Shown here: positions 46,770 to 55,650 of the stretch, one piece after another
How positions within the stretch are numbered: the stretch's first letter is position 1
Layout of the letters: each line of letters opens with the position of its first letter
Assembly: GCF_001457835.1 (NCBI RefSeq)
Contig: NZ_LN898229.1
Span: forward strand, 64,293-128,292
DNA: 64,000 bases
DNA from: Fenollaria timonensis
GTDB lineage: Bacteria; Bacillota; Clostridia; Tissierellales; Peptoniphilaceae
Reading direction: 5' to 3'
The notes under the pieces: generated by a model
Seen by the model: the letters and a program-made list of their open reading frames with translations, nothing else
The model's database searches: none
What the model was told of the DNA's origin: nothing
Made by a program: the position numbers and the translations under genes

Positions 46770-48896
46770 TTACTTTGTAAATATCTTTTTAATCTTAGCA
46801 AAAAAGTTTTCTTTAGGCGCTTCGTCTATTTTATCTCTCTCAAGCTCTTCGTAAAACTTTTCTCTCTTTTCATTTGCTTTTTGCATGAAATAATCTTGAG
46901 CGATAAGCGCTTCGCCTTCTACCCCTGGTTTGATGTAGTCGCCTGAGTTAAGAAGTATCCTTCTCTTTGTATTGTCCTTAAGCTGTATATCTAAGTAGCT
47001 TACAAGTCTTGCCCTTGCCTCTTCGTCATAGACCGGGCAGGCTATCTCGACTCTCTTCTCTGTGTTTCTAGTCATAAGGTCTGCGCTTGAGATATATATC
47101 CTCATATCACTGCCTCTGCCGAATTGGTAGACCCTTGGATGCTCTAGGAAGCGTCCGACTATGGACGAGACGTGAACGTTCTCAGTAAAGCCTTTCACAT
47201 TAGGTACTATGCAGCATATACCGCGTATAATCAAGTCGACAGTGACAGAATTTTGTGATGCTTCGGCAAACTTTTCCAAAAACTCGTAATCGGTTAGTGA
47301 GTTCATCTTGCATCTAATGTAACCGTCCTTGCCCTTAGCTATCTCATTATCCATCTCCTTAAGTAGTCTTGCCTTAAGTGTCGATGGCGATTGTAGTAGG
47401 TGTAGGTACTTGCCATTGAGCTTAGCTAGCGACATATTTCTAAAAAAGTCATTCGCATCGAGTCCTATCTCTTCATTAGCCGTCATCAGTGAAAAGTCAG
47501 TGTAAATCTTCGATGTGTTTTCATTGTAGTTACCGGTACCTATTTGCGTGATGTGCTTGATATTCTCCCTATCGTCCTTGTATGTGATTAGGCAAAGCTT
47601 GGAGTGCGTCTTGTACTCTTCAAAGCCGTACATTATATTGCAGCCCGCCTTAAACAATTCTTCCGAATAATTGATGTTGTTCTCTTCGTCAAAACGCGCC
47701 TTAAGCTCCATAAGAGCAGTGACTTCGATGCCATTGTCACAAGCTTTCTTTAGGTATTCAACAAGCTTTGAGTGCTTAGCAAGCCTGTATATAGTTATCT
47801 TTATGGAGATGGTCTTGTCGCTCTCGGCCGCTTCCTTAATCAAGTCGAGGAAGGTATCGATATCGTCGTATGGGTAGCTTAATAAAAGGTCCTTTTCTTC
47901 TATTCTTTTAATGATAGAGCCGCGCTCTAAGGAATATTTTTTAAATGGAGTAAAGTCATCGTAAGAAACTTTTTTGATGACGGAGCTTGGAATGATGTCC
48001 TCAAGACCATAAACGTACTTCATATTGATGGGACTCTTTGTCACGAGTATCATCTCATCCGTAATCGCTAGCTCTTCTTTGAGAAAATCAGTGATGCTCC
48101 TTGACTTTATGTTAGAAATTTCAAGGCGAAGAACCTCTTGGCGCGTCCTCTTCTTGATGACTTTCTTCATAAAGTCTTTGTAGTCGGCAATCTCTTCTTC
48201 GATATCGGTATTTGTCTCAAAATCAAAATTTCTTGTGACCGCAACTAGTGATTGCTCCTTGATTGTATAGCCTGGGAACATGGTTGGAACGTAGTGCTCA
48301 ATCACTTTTTCGACTCTGATGTAGTTAAATTCATAGCCTGGCAGTGATAGATAGCGCTCGAATATGTCTGAGATGGCCACAAGCCCATGAGCAATATTGC
48401 CATCAGCGTCCCACATCTCAGTCACTATATATAGCTTTTTATTCTCTAAGAATGGAAGCGGATGTGCTGCGTCAACTATTTGCGCGGAGATTAATGGCTC
48501 AATCTTGCTAAGGTAGAAGCTTTTTACATAGCTTAGCTCCTCTTCGTTTAAGGACTTCATGTTCTTATTGTGCATATTGTACTTCTCTAGCTCTTTGATG
48601 ACGTCCTTGTAGACCTTATCCCTCATCTCGTAGTAGTAGGGCATTGTCTTGTAGATGGCATCGAGCTGCTCCTTAGCTGTCATACCCGACTTTTTGTCGA
48701 TGAACTCTTTTTTGGACTTCATCATATCAAAAAGGGATCCGACTCTAACCATGAAAAATTCATCCAAGTTCGATGTGAATATCGATATGAACTTGAATCT
48801 CTCAAGTGGCGGCACGCTCTCATCGCTCGCCTCTTCAAGCACCCTTTGATTAAATTTTAGCCAGCTCAACTCGCGGTTTTGCATGAACTCTTCCAT
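46770..48896 (-). CDS. ppk1: Polyphosphate kinase 1
   Basis: 708 residues, full length. Makes polyphosphate from ATP through a phosphohistidine. The N-terminal NRELSWLKFNQRVLEEA, the phosphohistidine region FEEYKTHSKLCLI (His about residue 430) and the second phospholipase-D-like motif GSDMRIYISSADLMTRN are clear. AAGGAG lies nine bases before ATG. Four bases downstream of the ppx gene, so synthesis and breakdown enzymes are co-transcribed. Confidence 0.97.
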   Translation of the reverse strand: MEEFMQNRELSWLKFNQRVLEEASDESVPPLERFKFISIFTSNLDEFFMVRVGSLFDMMKSKKEFIDKKSGMTAKEQLDAIYKTMPYYYEMRDKVYKDVIKELEKYNMHNKNMKSLNEEELSYVKSFYLSKIEPLISAQIVDAAHPLPFLENKKLYIVTEMWDADGNIAHGLVAISDIFERYLSLPGYEFNYIRVEKVIEHYVPTMFPGYTIKEQSLVAVTRNFDFETNTDIEEEIADYKDFMKKVIKKRTRQEVLRLEISNIKSRSITDFLKEELAITDEMILVTKSPINMKYVYGLEDIIPSSVIKKVSYDDFTPFKKYSLERGSIIKRIEEKDLLLSYPYDDIDTFLDLIKEAAESDKTISIKITIYRLAKHSKLVEYLKKACDNGIEVTALMELKARFDEENNINYSEELFKAGCNIMYGFEEYKTHSKLCLITYKDDRENIKHITQIGTGNYNENTSKIYTDFSLMTANEEIGLDANDFFRNMSLAKLNGKYLHLLQSPSTLKARLLKEMDNEIAKGKDGYIRCKMNSLTDYEFLEKFAEASQNSVTVDLIIRGICCIVPNVKGFTENVHVSSIVGRFLEHPRVYQFGRGSDMRIYISSADLMTRNTEKRVEIACPVYDEEARARLVSYLDIQLKDNTKRRILLNSGDYIKPGVEGEALIAQDYFMQKANEKREKFYEELERDKIDEAPKENFFAKIKKIFTK

Positions 48897-48900
48897 TGCT

Positions 48901-49785
48901 TCACTCCTTAATTATCTTATCCTTTAAATAACCTTCACGCACGCCAAGCTTTGAGACGTTGACCTTTTCTATGCCAAGGTACTTTAAGAGTCTATATAGC
49001 ATGATGGCTCCTGGCACTATGCTGTGAAGTCTTTCAGGCACAACCATGACAGTCGTGCGTATAATTTTTTTATTTCTGTCTATCATCTCATAGATATAGT
49101 TTTTTACATCGTCAATAGTATATTCTTTATCGTTGTCGTTATCGAGCTCTTCGAAGATATTGCCAAGTGCTCTCGCCGTTCCGCCTGAGGCGACTAGCTT
49201 CGTGCATTTGTATGTGGAAACTTTTTCAGCTAGCATCTTGTCGATGGCGTTTATCATCTCATCGTAATCCCTAACGCTTGGTATGGTGTTTTGAACGTAG
49301 TCACGGAATAAGGATAGGGATCCCGCCTTTAAAAATGCCATGTCTTTAATCTCTTTATTCTTTAGGTAGCAAAGCTCTGTCGAGCCGCCTCCTATGTCTA
49401 TGGTGTAGTAATCATCAAAATCGTATGCCATCTTCATGCCTTCAGCTCCATAGAAAGCCTCATCGTCTTCCGATATCAAATCAATGTTTAAATCAAGCTC
49501 TTTCTTGACTTTCTTAACTATATCCTTGCCATTGTCCACGTTACGAAGCGAGGCCGAAGCAAAGACATATATCTCGTCAATCGGTAGGTAATCAAGCAGC
49601 ATCTTTTGCGCGGATAAGACCTTCATCAGCTTTTTGATGCCCTTATCGCTAAGCTTACCGTCTTCGACTAAGCCTGCAAGACCTGCCATGTACTTCTTCG
49701 AGAAGACTTCCTTTTGTATATTGTCCTTGTTATAAACGTTTAGGCGTATTGAGTTACTGCCTATATCAATTAGTGCGTATTTCAT
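48901..49785 (-). CDS. ppx: Ppx/GppA family exopolyphosphatase
   Basis: 294 residues from ATG 49785 (AAGGAG four bases upstream; a longer frame exists). Actin-like ATPase fold: ALIDIGSNSIRLNVY phosphate-1 loop, EDDEAFYGAEG, and TIDIGGGSTEL phosphate-2 loop. The length matches the short, two-domain Ppx/GppA form without the C-terminal HD region. Hydrolyses polyphosphate ends or pppGpp; the pairing with ppk1 favours polyphosphate. Confidence 0.93.
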   Translation of the reverse strand: MKYALIDIGSNSIRLNVYNKDNIQKEVFSKKYMAGLAGLVEDGKLSDKGIKKLMKVLSAQKMLLDYLPIDEIYVFASASLRNVDNGKDIVKKVKKELDLNIDLISEDDEAFYGAEGMKMAYDFDDYYTIDIGGGSTELCYLKNKEIKDMAFLKAGSLSLFRDYVQNTIPSVRDYDEMINAIDKMLAEKVSTYKCTKLVASGGTARALGNIFEELDNDNDKEYTIDDVKNYIYEMIDRNKKIIRTTVMVVPERLHSIVPGAIMLYRLLKYLGIEKVNVSKLGVREGYLKDKIIKE

Positions 49786-49865
49786 TTTTCTCCTTATAAT
49801 AATCATTGTAATACTACTTTGTTAAGAAATTGTAAAGTATGTAATATTTTTCAAAATAAAAAGCA

Positions 49866-49891
49866 AAAAGCCCTTCACTTGAAAGGCTTTT
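49866..49891 (-). terminator. Terminator of the second yitT-like gene
   Basis: Minus strand stem AAAAGCCTTTCA/TGAAGGGCTTTT (49891-49880 with 49877-49866, one mismatch) running into T. Confidence 0.8.
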
Positions 49892-49899
49892 ATCATATA

Positions 49900-50787
49900 T
49901 CAGTCTTTTAAATTTTTAAAACCATAACCCAAGACTTCTGATGCGTTCGAAACTGAAATGAAAGTCTTTTGATCAAGATCTCTCAAGAAGTTCTTAAGCT
50001 TTAAAAAGTCTTTTCTATCAAGAAGAACCATGATGATGTCGCGCGGCTCTTTAGTGTACATACCATAAGCTTTGTAAATGGTTGCGCCTCTGTCAAGCTC
50101 TTTGATGATGAATTCTTCGATAGGTTTAGTGTCTTCAGCAATAATTTTGACCTCTTTATTCATATTCATGCCTTCGATAACGAAGTCTATAAGGAAACCG
50201 TTAACGATAACACCGAATAATGAGTAAATACCAATCCTTGCGCCGAAGGCGTTACCAGCAAGTAGAGTTATAACTACGTCTGAAATAAGTACGCCCTTAC
50301 CTAGATCGATGCCGATGAATTTATTAAGTATCTTCGCGATGATGTCTGTACCGCCAGTTGATGCGCCTTGATTAAAGACTATCGCCATGCCAAGTGCTGT
50401 TACAAATACACCGAAGAATAGTTCTACAAAGGTATCTCCTGTCAATGGTTGGAAGTTTGGCATTAGCTTTTCAAGCAAGTCGAAGAAGCCTGATGTAAGT
50501 AGCGATGCAATGATGGTTTTAACACCAAATTGCGAGCCGATAGTTAAAAACGCTAGTATAAATAGTCCTATGTTGATAATATACATCCAGTTACCTACAC
50601 CAATCTCTAAGTAGTGATTAAGAACTACAGCAAGACCGTTTGCTCCACCTACTGATAAATGAGCTGGGTTGAAGAAGAAAAACATCCCTGCTGCTACGAT
50701 GAAGGTACCAAATAAAATTAATATGTACTCTCTGACCATCTTTGTGATCTCTTCTTTTGTTAATTTCTTTTTAATAAATTTTGCCAA
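49900..50787 (-). CDS. YitT family membrane protein (second copy)
   Basis: 295 residues from TTG 50787, chosen because GGGGG lies eight bases upstream, whereas the ATG at 50811 has no site. Five to six helices with LSVGGANGLAVVLNHYL and FNQGASTGGTDIIAKI signatures, then a DUF2179 domain (about 215-290). Same family as 21374-22258 but clearly diverged. Function unknown. Confidence 0.88.
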   Translation of the reverse strand: MAKFIKKKLTKEEITKMVREYILILFGTFIVAAGMFFFFNPAHLSVGGANGLAVVLNHYLEIGVGNWMYIINIGLFILAFLTIGSQFGVKTIIASLLTSGFFDLLEKLMPNFQPLTGDTFVELFFGVFVTALGMAIVFNQGASTGGTDIIAKILNKFIGIDLGKGVLISDVVITLLAGNAFGARIGIYSLFGVIVNGFLIDFVIEGMNMNKEVKIIAEDTKPIEEFIIKELDRGATIYKAYGMYTKEPRDIIMVLLDRKDFLKLKNFLRDLDQKTFISVSNASEVLGYGFKNLKD

Positions 50788-50818
50788 TAAGATTACCCCC
50801 TTCATTAACATCCATACA

Positions 50819-50848
50819 ATTATACCACAAGATAAAAAGCTTAGTCAA
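50819..50848 (-). promoter_or_regulatory. Promoter of the second yitT-like gene
   Basis: Minus strand TTGACT (50848-50843), 18-base spacer, TATAAT (50824-50819). Confidence 0.8.
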
Positions 50849-50904
50849 TAGCAATGTAGGCGAAAAAGTAAATATTTTTTCTTTTTGCAAAGACATATCT
50901 TGAG

Positions 50905-50975
50905 CTTTTTTTTGCCAAATTTTCATGCAAAAATATCTATGGAGGTTTTGCTCCCCCATAGATATTTACAATAAA
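50905..50975 (-). repeat. ISL3-end-like relic, also a terminator hairpin
   Basis: Minus strand sequence here aligns with the right end of the IS at 38604-38535: both read AATATCTAT(T/G)GGGGAG, then AAAACCTC, then ATAGATATTTTT, then an A8G run. The stem AAATATCTATGG/CCATAGATATTT (50967-50956 with 50942-50931) plus T run can end the permease gene at 50999. The terminal GGCT is not conserved, so it is a decayed end or a shared hairpin. Confidence 0.65.
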
Positions 50976-50998
50976 TATTTTACATCTAAAATTACATA

Positions 50999-52201
50999 TT
51001 AGTCGTTTTGCCTTAATAAAAGTCCCAGTTCTTCTTTATTCATCTTTTTAATTGCTCTAAGTGATGAAAGTGGTCCCATCACTGTGCCGATTGCAAATAC
51101 AGAAATAAATATTATTGCAAGTGTTAAAACATTTGGCGCAAGGAAAGGCATTTTAAAGCTTAGACTAAACCAAGTTCCAAATAAAATTGAAATAACCAAG
51201 CCTAGTACACTTCCACATGCAGATCCTGCAAGATTTATGGTAAATATTTCCCACAAAATAATATTTCTCAAATGTTTTTTGCTTGCTCCTAAAATTCTTA
51301 ATGTGGCAAATTCTCTCTTACGTTCTTTGATTGTAATTGAATAAACAAGTGTGAGTACAAGGAAGACCAAGAGCCATACTAGAGCGATTAAAATATAAAC
51401 ATATTTAATCATATCTTGAGTTGATGTGCTGACCTCGTTCATCATTGATTGGGAAAGAAGAGGATAAACGCCCTCGCCCTTAAATTCACTTCTAATCTTA
51501 TTTTGTATTTCAACTGGATCAACGTTTTTTTTAAGCTTAATCATTACACATGAAATCATATTTTCATGGTCCTTGTCTTCAAGCTTAAGGATTTTCTCGT
51601 ATTCCTTGGCAAGGCGTCTAGCTTCATCAAAATTCACAAAAACTGTATTGTCGAAGCCCATGCCTGTTTTTGCCAGTCTACCTCTTATAATAAATTCTTG
51701 GTTGAAAAATTTAACATGTTTGTGCATATCGCCAACAATATTGTTACCAACCAAAACTTCTCCTTTTTCCAAGGGAAGTTTGGCTTGAGTTTCTAGCCAA
51801 GGTTTTACAACAAAATCTGTATCAGAATCAAAGCCAATAACTTGTATTGGAAATGAGCAGCAACCAGCAGAAAGAGTTGCAATAAATAATTGCGGGCTTG
51901 CAATTTCAACTCCATCGATTGCTCTGATTTTTTCAACAACTGACTTATCTAAAAAGAATGTGTTTGGTTCGCCACGAAGGATTGCGCCTCTGATTTTTGA
52001 ATCATAACCCTCAGGTACAACTATAATATCTGCGCCCATACGATTGGCAAGTGAGTGCATGCCATTTCTAAGTGACAAAATTAAAAAGCTAGATAAAAAT
52101 AGAACGAGGGTTAAAATTGCTGTTAAAATTATAAGCGAAGCACTTCTTACGCTTTTGTTTTGAATATTTTTAAAGGCAATTTGTTTAGAATCTAATCTCA
52201 T
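50999..52201 (-). CDS. FtsX/MacB-type ABC transporter permease
   Basis: 400 residues. N-terminal helix (about 18-45), a large extracellular domain (about 50-265) containing a notable Cys-Cys pair (SAGCCSFPI), then three helices (about 270-390): the MacB/FtsX topology. Overlaps its ATPase by four bases. Part of a DUF4418-ATPase-permease trio at the end of the iron-uptake locus. MacB-like systems use the extracellular domain rather than moving substrate across the inner membrane, so a role in handling surface components is possible. Confidence 0.85.
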   Translation of the reverse strand: MRLDSKQIAFKNIQNKSVRSASLIILTAILTLVLFLSSFLILSLRNGMHSLANRMGADIIVVPEGYDSKIRGAILRGEPNTFFLDKSVVEKIRAIDGVEIASPQLFIATLSAGCCSFPIQVIGFDSDTDFVVKPWLETQAKLPLEKGEVLVGNNIVGDMHKHVKFFNQEFIIRGRLAKTGMGFDNTVFVNFDEARRLAKEYEKILKLEDKDHENMISCVMIKLKKNVDPVEIQNKIRSEFKGEGVYPLLSQSMMNEVSTSTQDMIKYVYILIALVWLLVFLVLTLVYSITIKERKREFATLRILGASKKHLRNIILWEIFTINLAGSACGSVLGLVISILFGTWFSLSFKMPFLAPNVLTLAIIFISVFAIGTVMGPLSSLRAIKKMNKEELGLLLRQND

Positions 52202-52872
52202 ATTGCCACCTCATTTAATTTACCGTCTGTCATTTCAAGAAGGCGAGACCCATATTTTAATAAATCATTGTCATGGGTTACTATAATAATAGTTGTGCCT
52301 TTTTCATTAATTTCTTTTAACATATTCATAATTTCTATTGTAGTTTTTGAATCCAAATCAGAAGTTGGTTCATCTGCAATTAAAATTTTCGGTTCATTCA
52401 TGAGAGCCCTAGCAATTAAAACCCTCTTTAATTCGCCACCTGATAAATTTTTGCAAAAATCATTTTCCAAATCTAAAATGCCGCACATATCTAGAAGCAT
52501 CCTAGCTCTTTCGACTCCATCTCCCTCACGATTTTTAAAAAAGTAAGGAAGTCTTACATTGTCAAGTACATTCAATGTTGGTAAAGTTCCAAGCGATTGA
52601 GGGACATAACCTATAAATTCATTCCTATATCCGCTTTTTTCTTCATCGTCCACGTCAGATAGATTTTTTCCTTCCACCAAGATATCTCCAGATGTTGGCT
52701 CAATAATTGCAGATAAAAGCGTAAGGAGCGTTGTTTTTCCGCTTCCACTTTTACCAATTATATTTATAAAATCTTTTTCTTTAACATCAAAACTTACATT
52801 ATCAATCGCGAAAAAATCTCTCTCCCCACGTCTAAATGATTTGGATAAATTATTTACATTGATTAGATTCAT
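52198..52872 (-). CDS. ABC transporter ATPase (MacB/LolD-type)
   Basis: 224 residues. Walker A GKSGSGKTT (about 38-46), Q-loop YVPQSLG, signature LSGGELKRVLIARAL, Walker B ILIADEPTSDLD and the H-loop IVTHDND. Typical of ATPases partnered with FtsX-like permeases. It starts inside the DUF4418 gene (23-base overlap) with no strong ribosome site, pointing to coupled translation. Confidence 0.92.
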   Translation of the reverse strand: MNLINVNNLSKSFRRGERDFFAIDNVSFDVKEKDFINIIGKSGSGKTTLLTLLSAIIEPTSGDILVEGKNLSDVDDEEKSGYRNEFIGYVPQSLGTLPTLNVLDNVRLPYFFKNREGDGVERARMLLDMCGILDLENDFCKNLSGGELKRVLIARALMNEPKILIADEPTSDLDSKTTIEIMNMLKEINEKGTTIIIVTHDNDLLKYGSRLLEMTDGKLNEVAI

Positions 52873-53269
52873 TGCAAGGCCTATTTAAAATTATAGCAAC
52901 AATGCTAATAACGATATAAAGTCCGACTAAAATATAAATCATAGGCATAGTTTTTGCTCTACAAGCCATTTCAGGTTTCATGCAGCCGCCAATTAATTTT
53001 GCAGGTAATAATATTGCATAAATACCAACTATTACATTAGATATGGCTAGGGTAAAAAACATTTGCTTCTTAGATTTAATAGCTGTATAAATAAGTCCTA
53101 GGACGGTCATAACGCCACCAATACCTTTAATAGCTTGTCCCATCCAATGACATTTCATAAATTTTCCATCTGGCATTGCTGGGCATACTGGAGCGAGTGT
53201 ACCTGGTGTTATGAAAATTAATACGCCAAATATTATAAATAAGATTCCGAAAATTTTATTTTTATTCAT
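52850..53269 (-). CDS. DUF4418 membrane protein with Cys/Met-rich loops
   Basis: 139 residues, four helices. External-type loops contain CPAMPDGKFMKCHWMGQ and GGCMKPEMACRAKTMPM, a dense set of cysteine, methionine and histidine that could bind metal. This pattern fits the DUF4418 family, found beside MacB-like ABC genes and iron-uptake genes in anaerobes; its function is undefined. AGGAGG precedes ATG. Confidence 0.8.
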   Translation of the reverse strand: MNKNKIFGILFIIFGVLIFITPGTLAPVCPAMPDGKFMKCHWMGQAIKGIGGVMTVLGLIYTAIKSKKQMFFTLAISNVIVGIYAILLPAKLIGGCMKPEMACRAKTMPMIYILVGLYIVISIVAIILNRPCNESNQCK

Positions 53270-53322
53270 ATTTACCTCCTAATTTTTTAATTATATATTA
53301 TAATACTAGAAAAAGCTAATTA

Positions 53323-53354
53323 AAAATATCTATAGCAAGTTTTTCACTATAGAT
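53323..53354 (-). terminator. Internal terminator of the iron-uptake locus
   Basis: Minus strand stem ATCTATAG/CTATAGAT (53354-53347 with 53335-53328) followed by five T. A TATAAT box follows at about 53300, with a weak -35, so the DUF4418 trio may have its own start. Confidence 0.75.
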
Positions 53355-53370
53355 AATTTTAATATAAGTT

Positions 53371-53814
53371 TTATTTTGCATCCTTCAATGCATCATTTAC
53401 AGCTTCTGTGAAAGATTTAAATGTAACAGTCGCCCCAGAGATAGCTTCGACATCTTCGATCTTACCTTTTTCAATTAAAAGCTTTGGATATTCCTTTGAA
53501 TTTTTAACTGCTTCTTGTGCAATCTTGTAAAGGCCTTGGTTTGTTGCGCCTTCTTTGGCCTTTCCATAGTTTTCGTCTTTTTCACTTCCATCAGCTAGCA
53601 AGTTTTTTAAATTTGCTTCAACAATTTTTCCATCCTTGATGGTAATATCTGTTGTAACCTTGCCGCCCCATTCATCAGCTTGGCTTTCTCCGTGGTATGT
53701 GCCATCTTTATATGCATCACTACATGAGTCATCAGCACGAGCATCGTCAGGCTTCTTGGCGCATGCTGTCAACAGCAAACTAAGCGCCAATAGTAATAAT
53801 AAAGTCTTTTTCAT
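53371..53814 (-). CDS. FMN-binding domain lipoprotein
   Basis: 147 residues from ATG 53814, placed two bases after the ATPase stop with GGAGG in the end of that gene. Lipobox LLTAC (Cys about residue 18) and an FMN-binding domain (about 40-147) with the flavinylation-type motif SGATVTFKSF near residue 125, whose threonine can carry covalent FMN added by ApbE (see 14362-15450). It suggests extracytoplasmic electron transfer, for instance reduction of ferric iron. That role is inference. Confidence 0.87.
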   Translation of the reverse strand: MKKTLLLLLALSLLLTACAKKPDDARADDSCSDAYKDGTYHGESQADEWGGKVTTDITIKDGKIVEANLKNLLADGSEKDENYGKAKEGATNQGLYKIAQEAVKNSKEYPKLLIEKGKIEDVEAISGATVTFKSFTEAVNDALKDAK

Positions 53815-53815
53815 A

Positions 53816-54502
53816 TTAAACCTCCAAAACTGGTCTTTGTCTTTTTTGTTTTTCTTCTCTAGCAATTCTTCCATGCTCTAGAAAAACGATTCTTTCTGCC
53901 TCAACACCAACCTCTTGGTCGTGGGTAACAACTACAATTGTTGATCCGCTGTTATGAAGTCTTTCTAAAATATCCAAAACAAGCATTTCATTCTTTTCGT
54001 CCAAATTTCCTGTCGGCTCGTCTGCTAAGATAAGGGAAGGATGGTTGATGAGAGCACGGGCGATACAAACACGTTGTTGTTCGCCACCTGAAAGCTGATT
54101 AGGTAAGTGATTGTGCCTATCTTTTAATCCAACGCTTTCAAGGGCTTGCAAGGCCTCTTCCTTGTCTACCATTGAGTGATAGTATTGGGCCATCATAACA
54201 TTTTCTAAGGCAGTTAAATAGTTTACCAAGTGGAATTGTTGAAAAATTAGTCCAATCTTATCTCTTCTAATCTCGGTTAATTCCTTTTGAGTTAATTTTG
54301 AAACATCAATTCCTTCAAGTAAAACTTCACCTATAGAAGGCTTATCCATACAGCCGATGATGTTCATCATTGTTGTTTTACCGCTACCTGATGGACCCAT
54401 GATTGAAACCCATTCGCCTTTTTCCACATTTAAGTTTATTTTATCTAGTGCCTTTAAATCTCCGTATATCTTTGAGATATCTTTTAATTCTAATATATTC
54501 AT
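53816..54502 (-). CDS. ABC transporter ATPase of the P19-type iron locus
   Basis: 228 residues. Walker [11 protein letters not shown]-loop FQQFHLV, signature [15 protein letters not shown], Walker [13 protein letters not shown]. MacB/LolD-like. Equivalent in position to the ATPase of the Campylobacter P19 iron system, downstream of two permeases. Overlaps the upstream permease stop by one base. Confidence 0.93.
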   Translation of the reverse strand: MNILELKDISKIYGDLKALDKINLNVEKGEWVSIMGPSGSGKTTMMNIIGCMDKPSIGEVLLEGIDVSKLTQKELTEIRRDKIGLIFQQFHLVNYLTALENVMMAQYYHSMVDKEEALQALESVGLKDRHNHLPNQLSGGEQQRVCIARALINHPSLILADEPTGNLDEKNEMLVLDILERLHNSGSTIVVVTHDQEVGVEAERIVFLEHGRIAREEKQKRQRPVLEV

Positions 54503-55650
54503 TATTCCCCCCTCAATACAAGTGCTGGATCAACTGCAGTTGCAGTTTTAACTGGTATAATACAAGCCACAATTGTAATTGCTATTGATACAATGATTGT
54601 AATTGGAACTAGAGCCCATAAAAAATTTACACCTCTTGCAAAAACTCGTCTTGACACTTCACTTGCAAATAAATATCCAAGTAAAGAACCAAGGGCTCCG
54701 CCCATTAGTCCAAGTAAAAATCCTTCGCCTAAGAAATCATAAATTATTGATTTATTGTGTGCGCCCAAGGCTTTTTTAAGAGCAATTTCTTTTCTTCTTT
54801 CAGTTACAACAGCCATCATTGTTGTACTAACGCATATCATCATGATAAATAAAACAATAATTGTAACAATCCATACAAGGGCTTGAAGCTTTTCAAGTAC
54901 CACGCCTTGTGATTCTGTAACTCTTTTAACAAGTCTGGCACTAACAGTGCTATCGATTTCATTTATTTTATTTGCAATTGCTTGAAGCTCTTCACTGTTT
55001 GCATCAATTGAACATTCGATGATGTTGATATTTAAATCGCCCATAATAGATCTAATATCTTCAATAGACATAAATATTAAATCTTCTTCTTTTCCGCCAG
55101 TCGTTACAATTGAAGCAACTTTAAAATCACTGTCTCTCATTTCTTGTGAATTTTCTTTTGGAGTGCTCAGTACAAAAGGATCGCCGATTTTTAGGCCAAG
55201 TTTTTTTGAAATTTCATGACCAAGCATAACTGTCCTTTTTTCACTCGGCCAATCACCATCAACCAGCCAGAATGGACTGTTCTTTTTTAAGCCGTCAAAA
55301 TTTGTAGCTGCAATTACAAAAGGTTGCTCATTGATTTTTGCGTTTTGATAAATATAAGGAGCAATTCCCACAAGTTTGTCGCCTGCAAGTTTTTTTATTT
55401 CATCAATATGATTATCTCCAATCTTATCGTCTTGAGATTTTGGAATAACAATCATATTTGCTCCATAACTTCTAAATTCTTTTCCCAATTGTCTTGGAAT
55501 ATCGTAATATATTGTAACAAGACCTGATAAAATCGTTGCGCCCATTGCAATTGCTAGAAGTGCAGTTAGCATACGAGCCTTTCTTCTTGCTATCGATGAC
55601 TCAACCATCTTCCAAAAGAATTGTACATTTTTTCTTTTAGCCTTTTCCAT
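54502..55650 (-). CDS. FtsX-like ABC permease of the iron locus (second)
   Basis: 382 residues: one N-terminal helix (about 28-50), an extracellular domain (about 55-255) and three C-terminal helices. MacB_PCD/FtsX type. Overlaps the previous permease by 14 bases. Corresponds in order to the second permease of the FTR1-P19 gene clusters. Confidence 0.88.
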   Translation of the reverse strand: MEKAKRKNVQFFWKMVESSIARRKARMLTALLAIAMGATILSGLVTIYYDIPRQLGKEFRSYGANMIVIPKSQDDKIGDNHIDEIKKLAGDKLVGIAPYIYQNAKINEQPFVIAATNFDGLKKNSPFWLVDGDWPSEKRTVMLGHEISKKLGLKIGDPFVLSTPKENSQEMRDSDFKVASIVTTGGKEEDLIFMSIEDIRSIMGDLNINIIECSIDANSEELQAIANKINEIDSTVSARLVKRVTESQGVVLEKLQALVWIVTIIVLFIMMICVSTTMMAVVTERRKEIALKKALGAHNKSIIYDFLGEGFLLGLMGGALGSLLGYLFASEVSRRVFARGVNFLWALVPITIIVSIAITIVACIIPVKTATAVDPALVLRGE

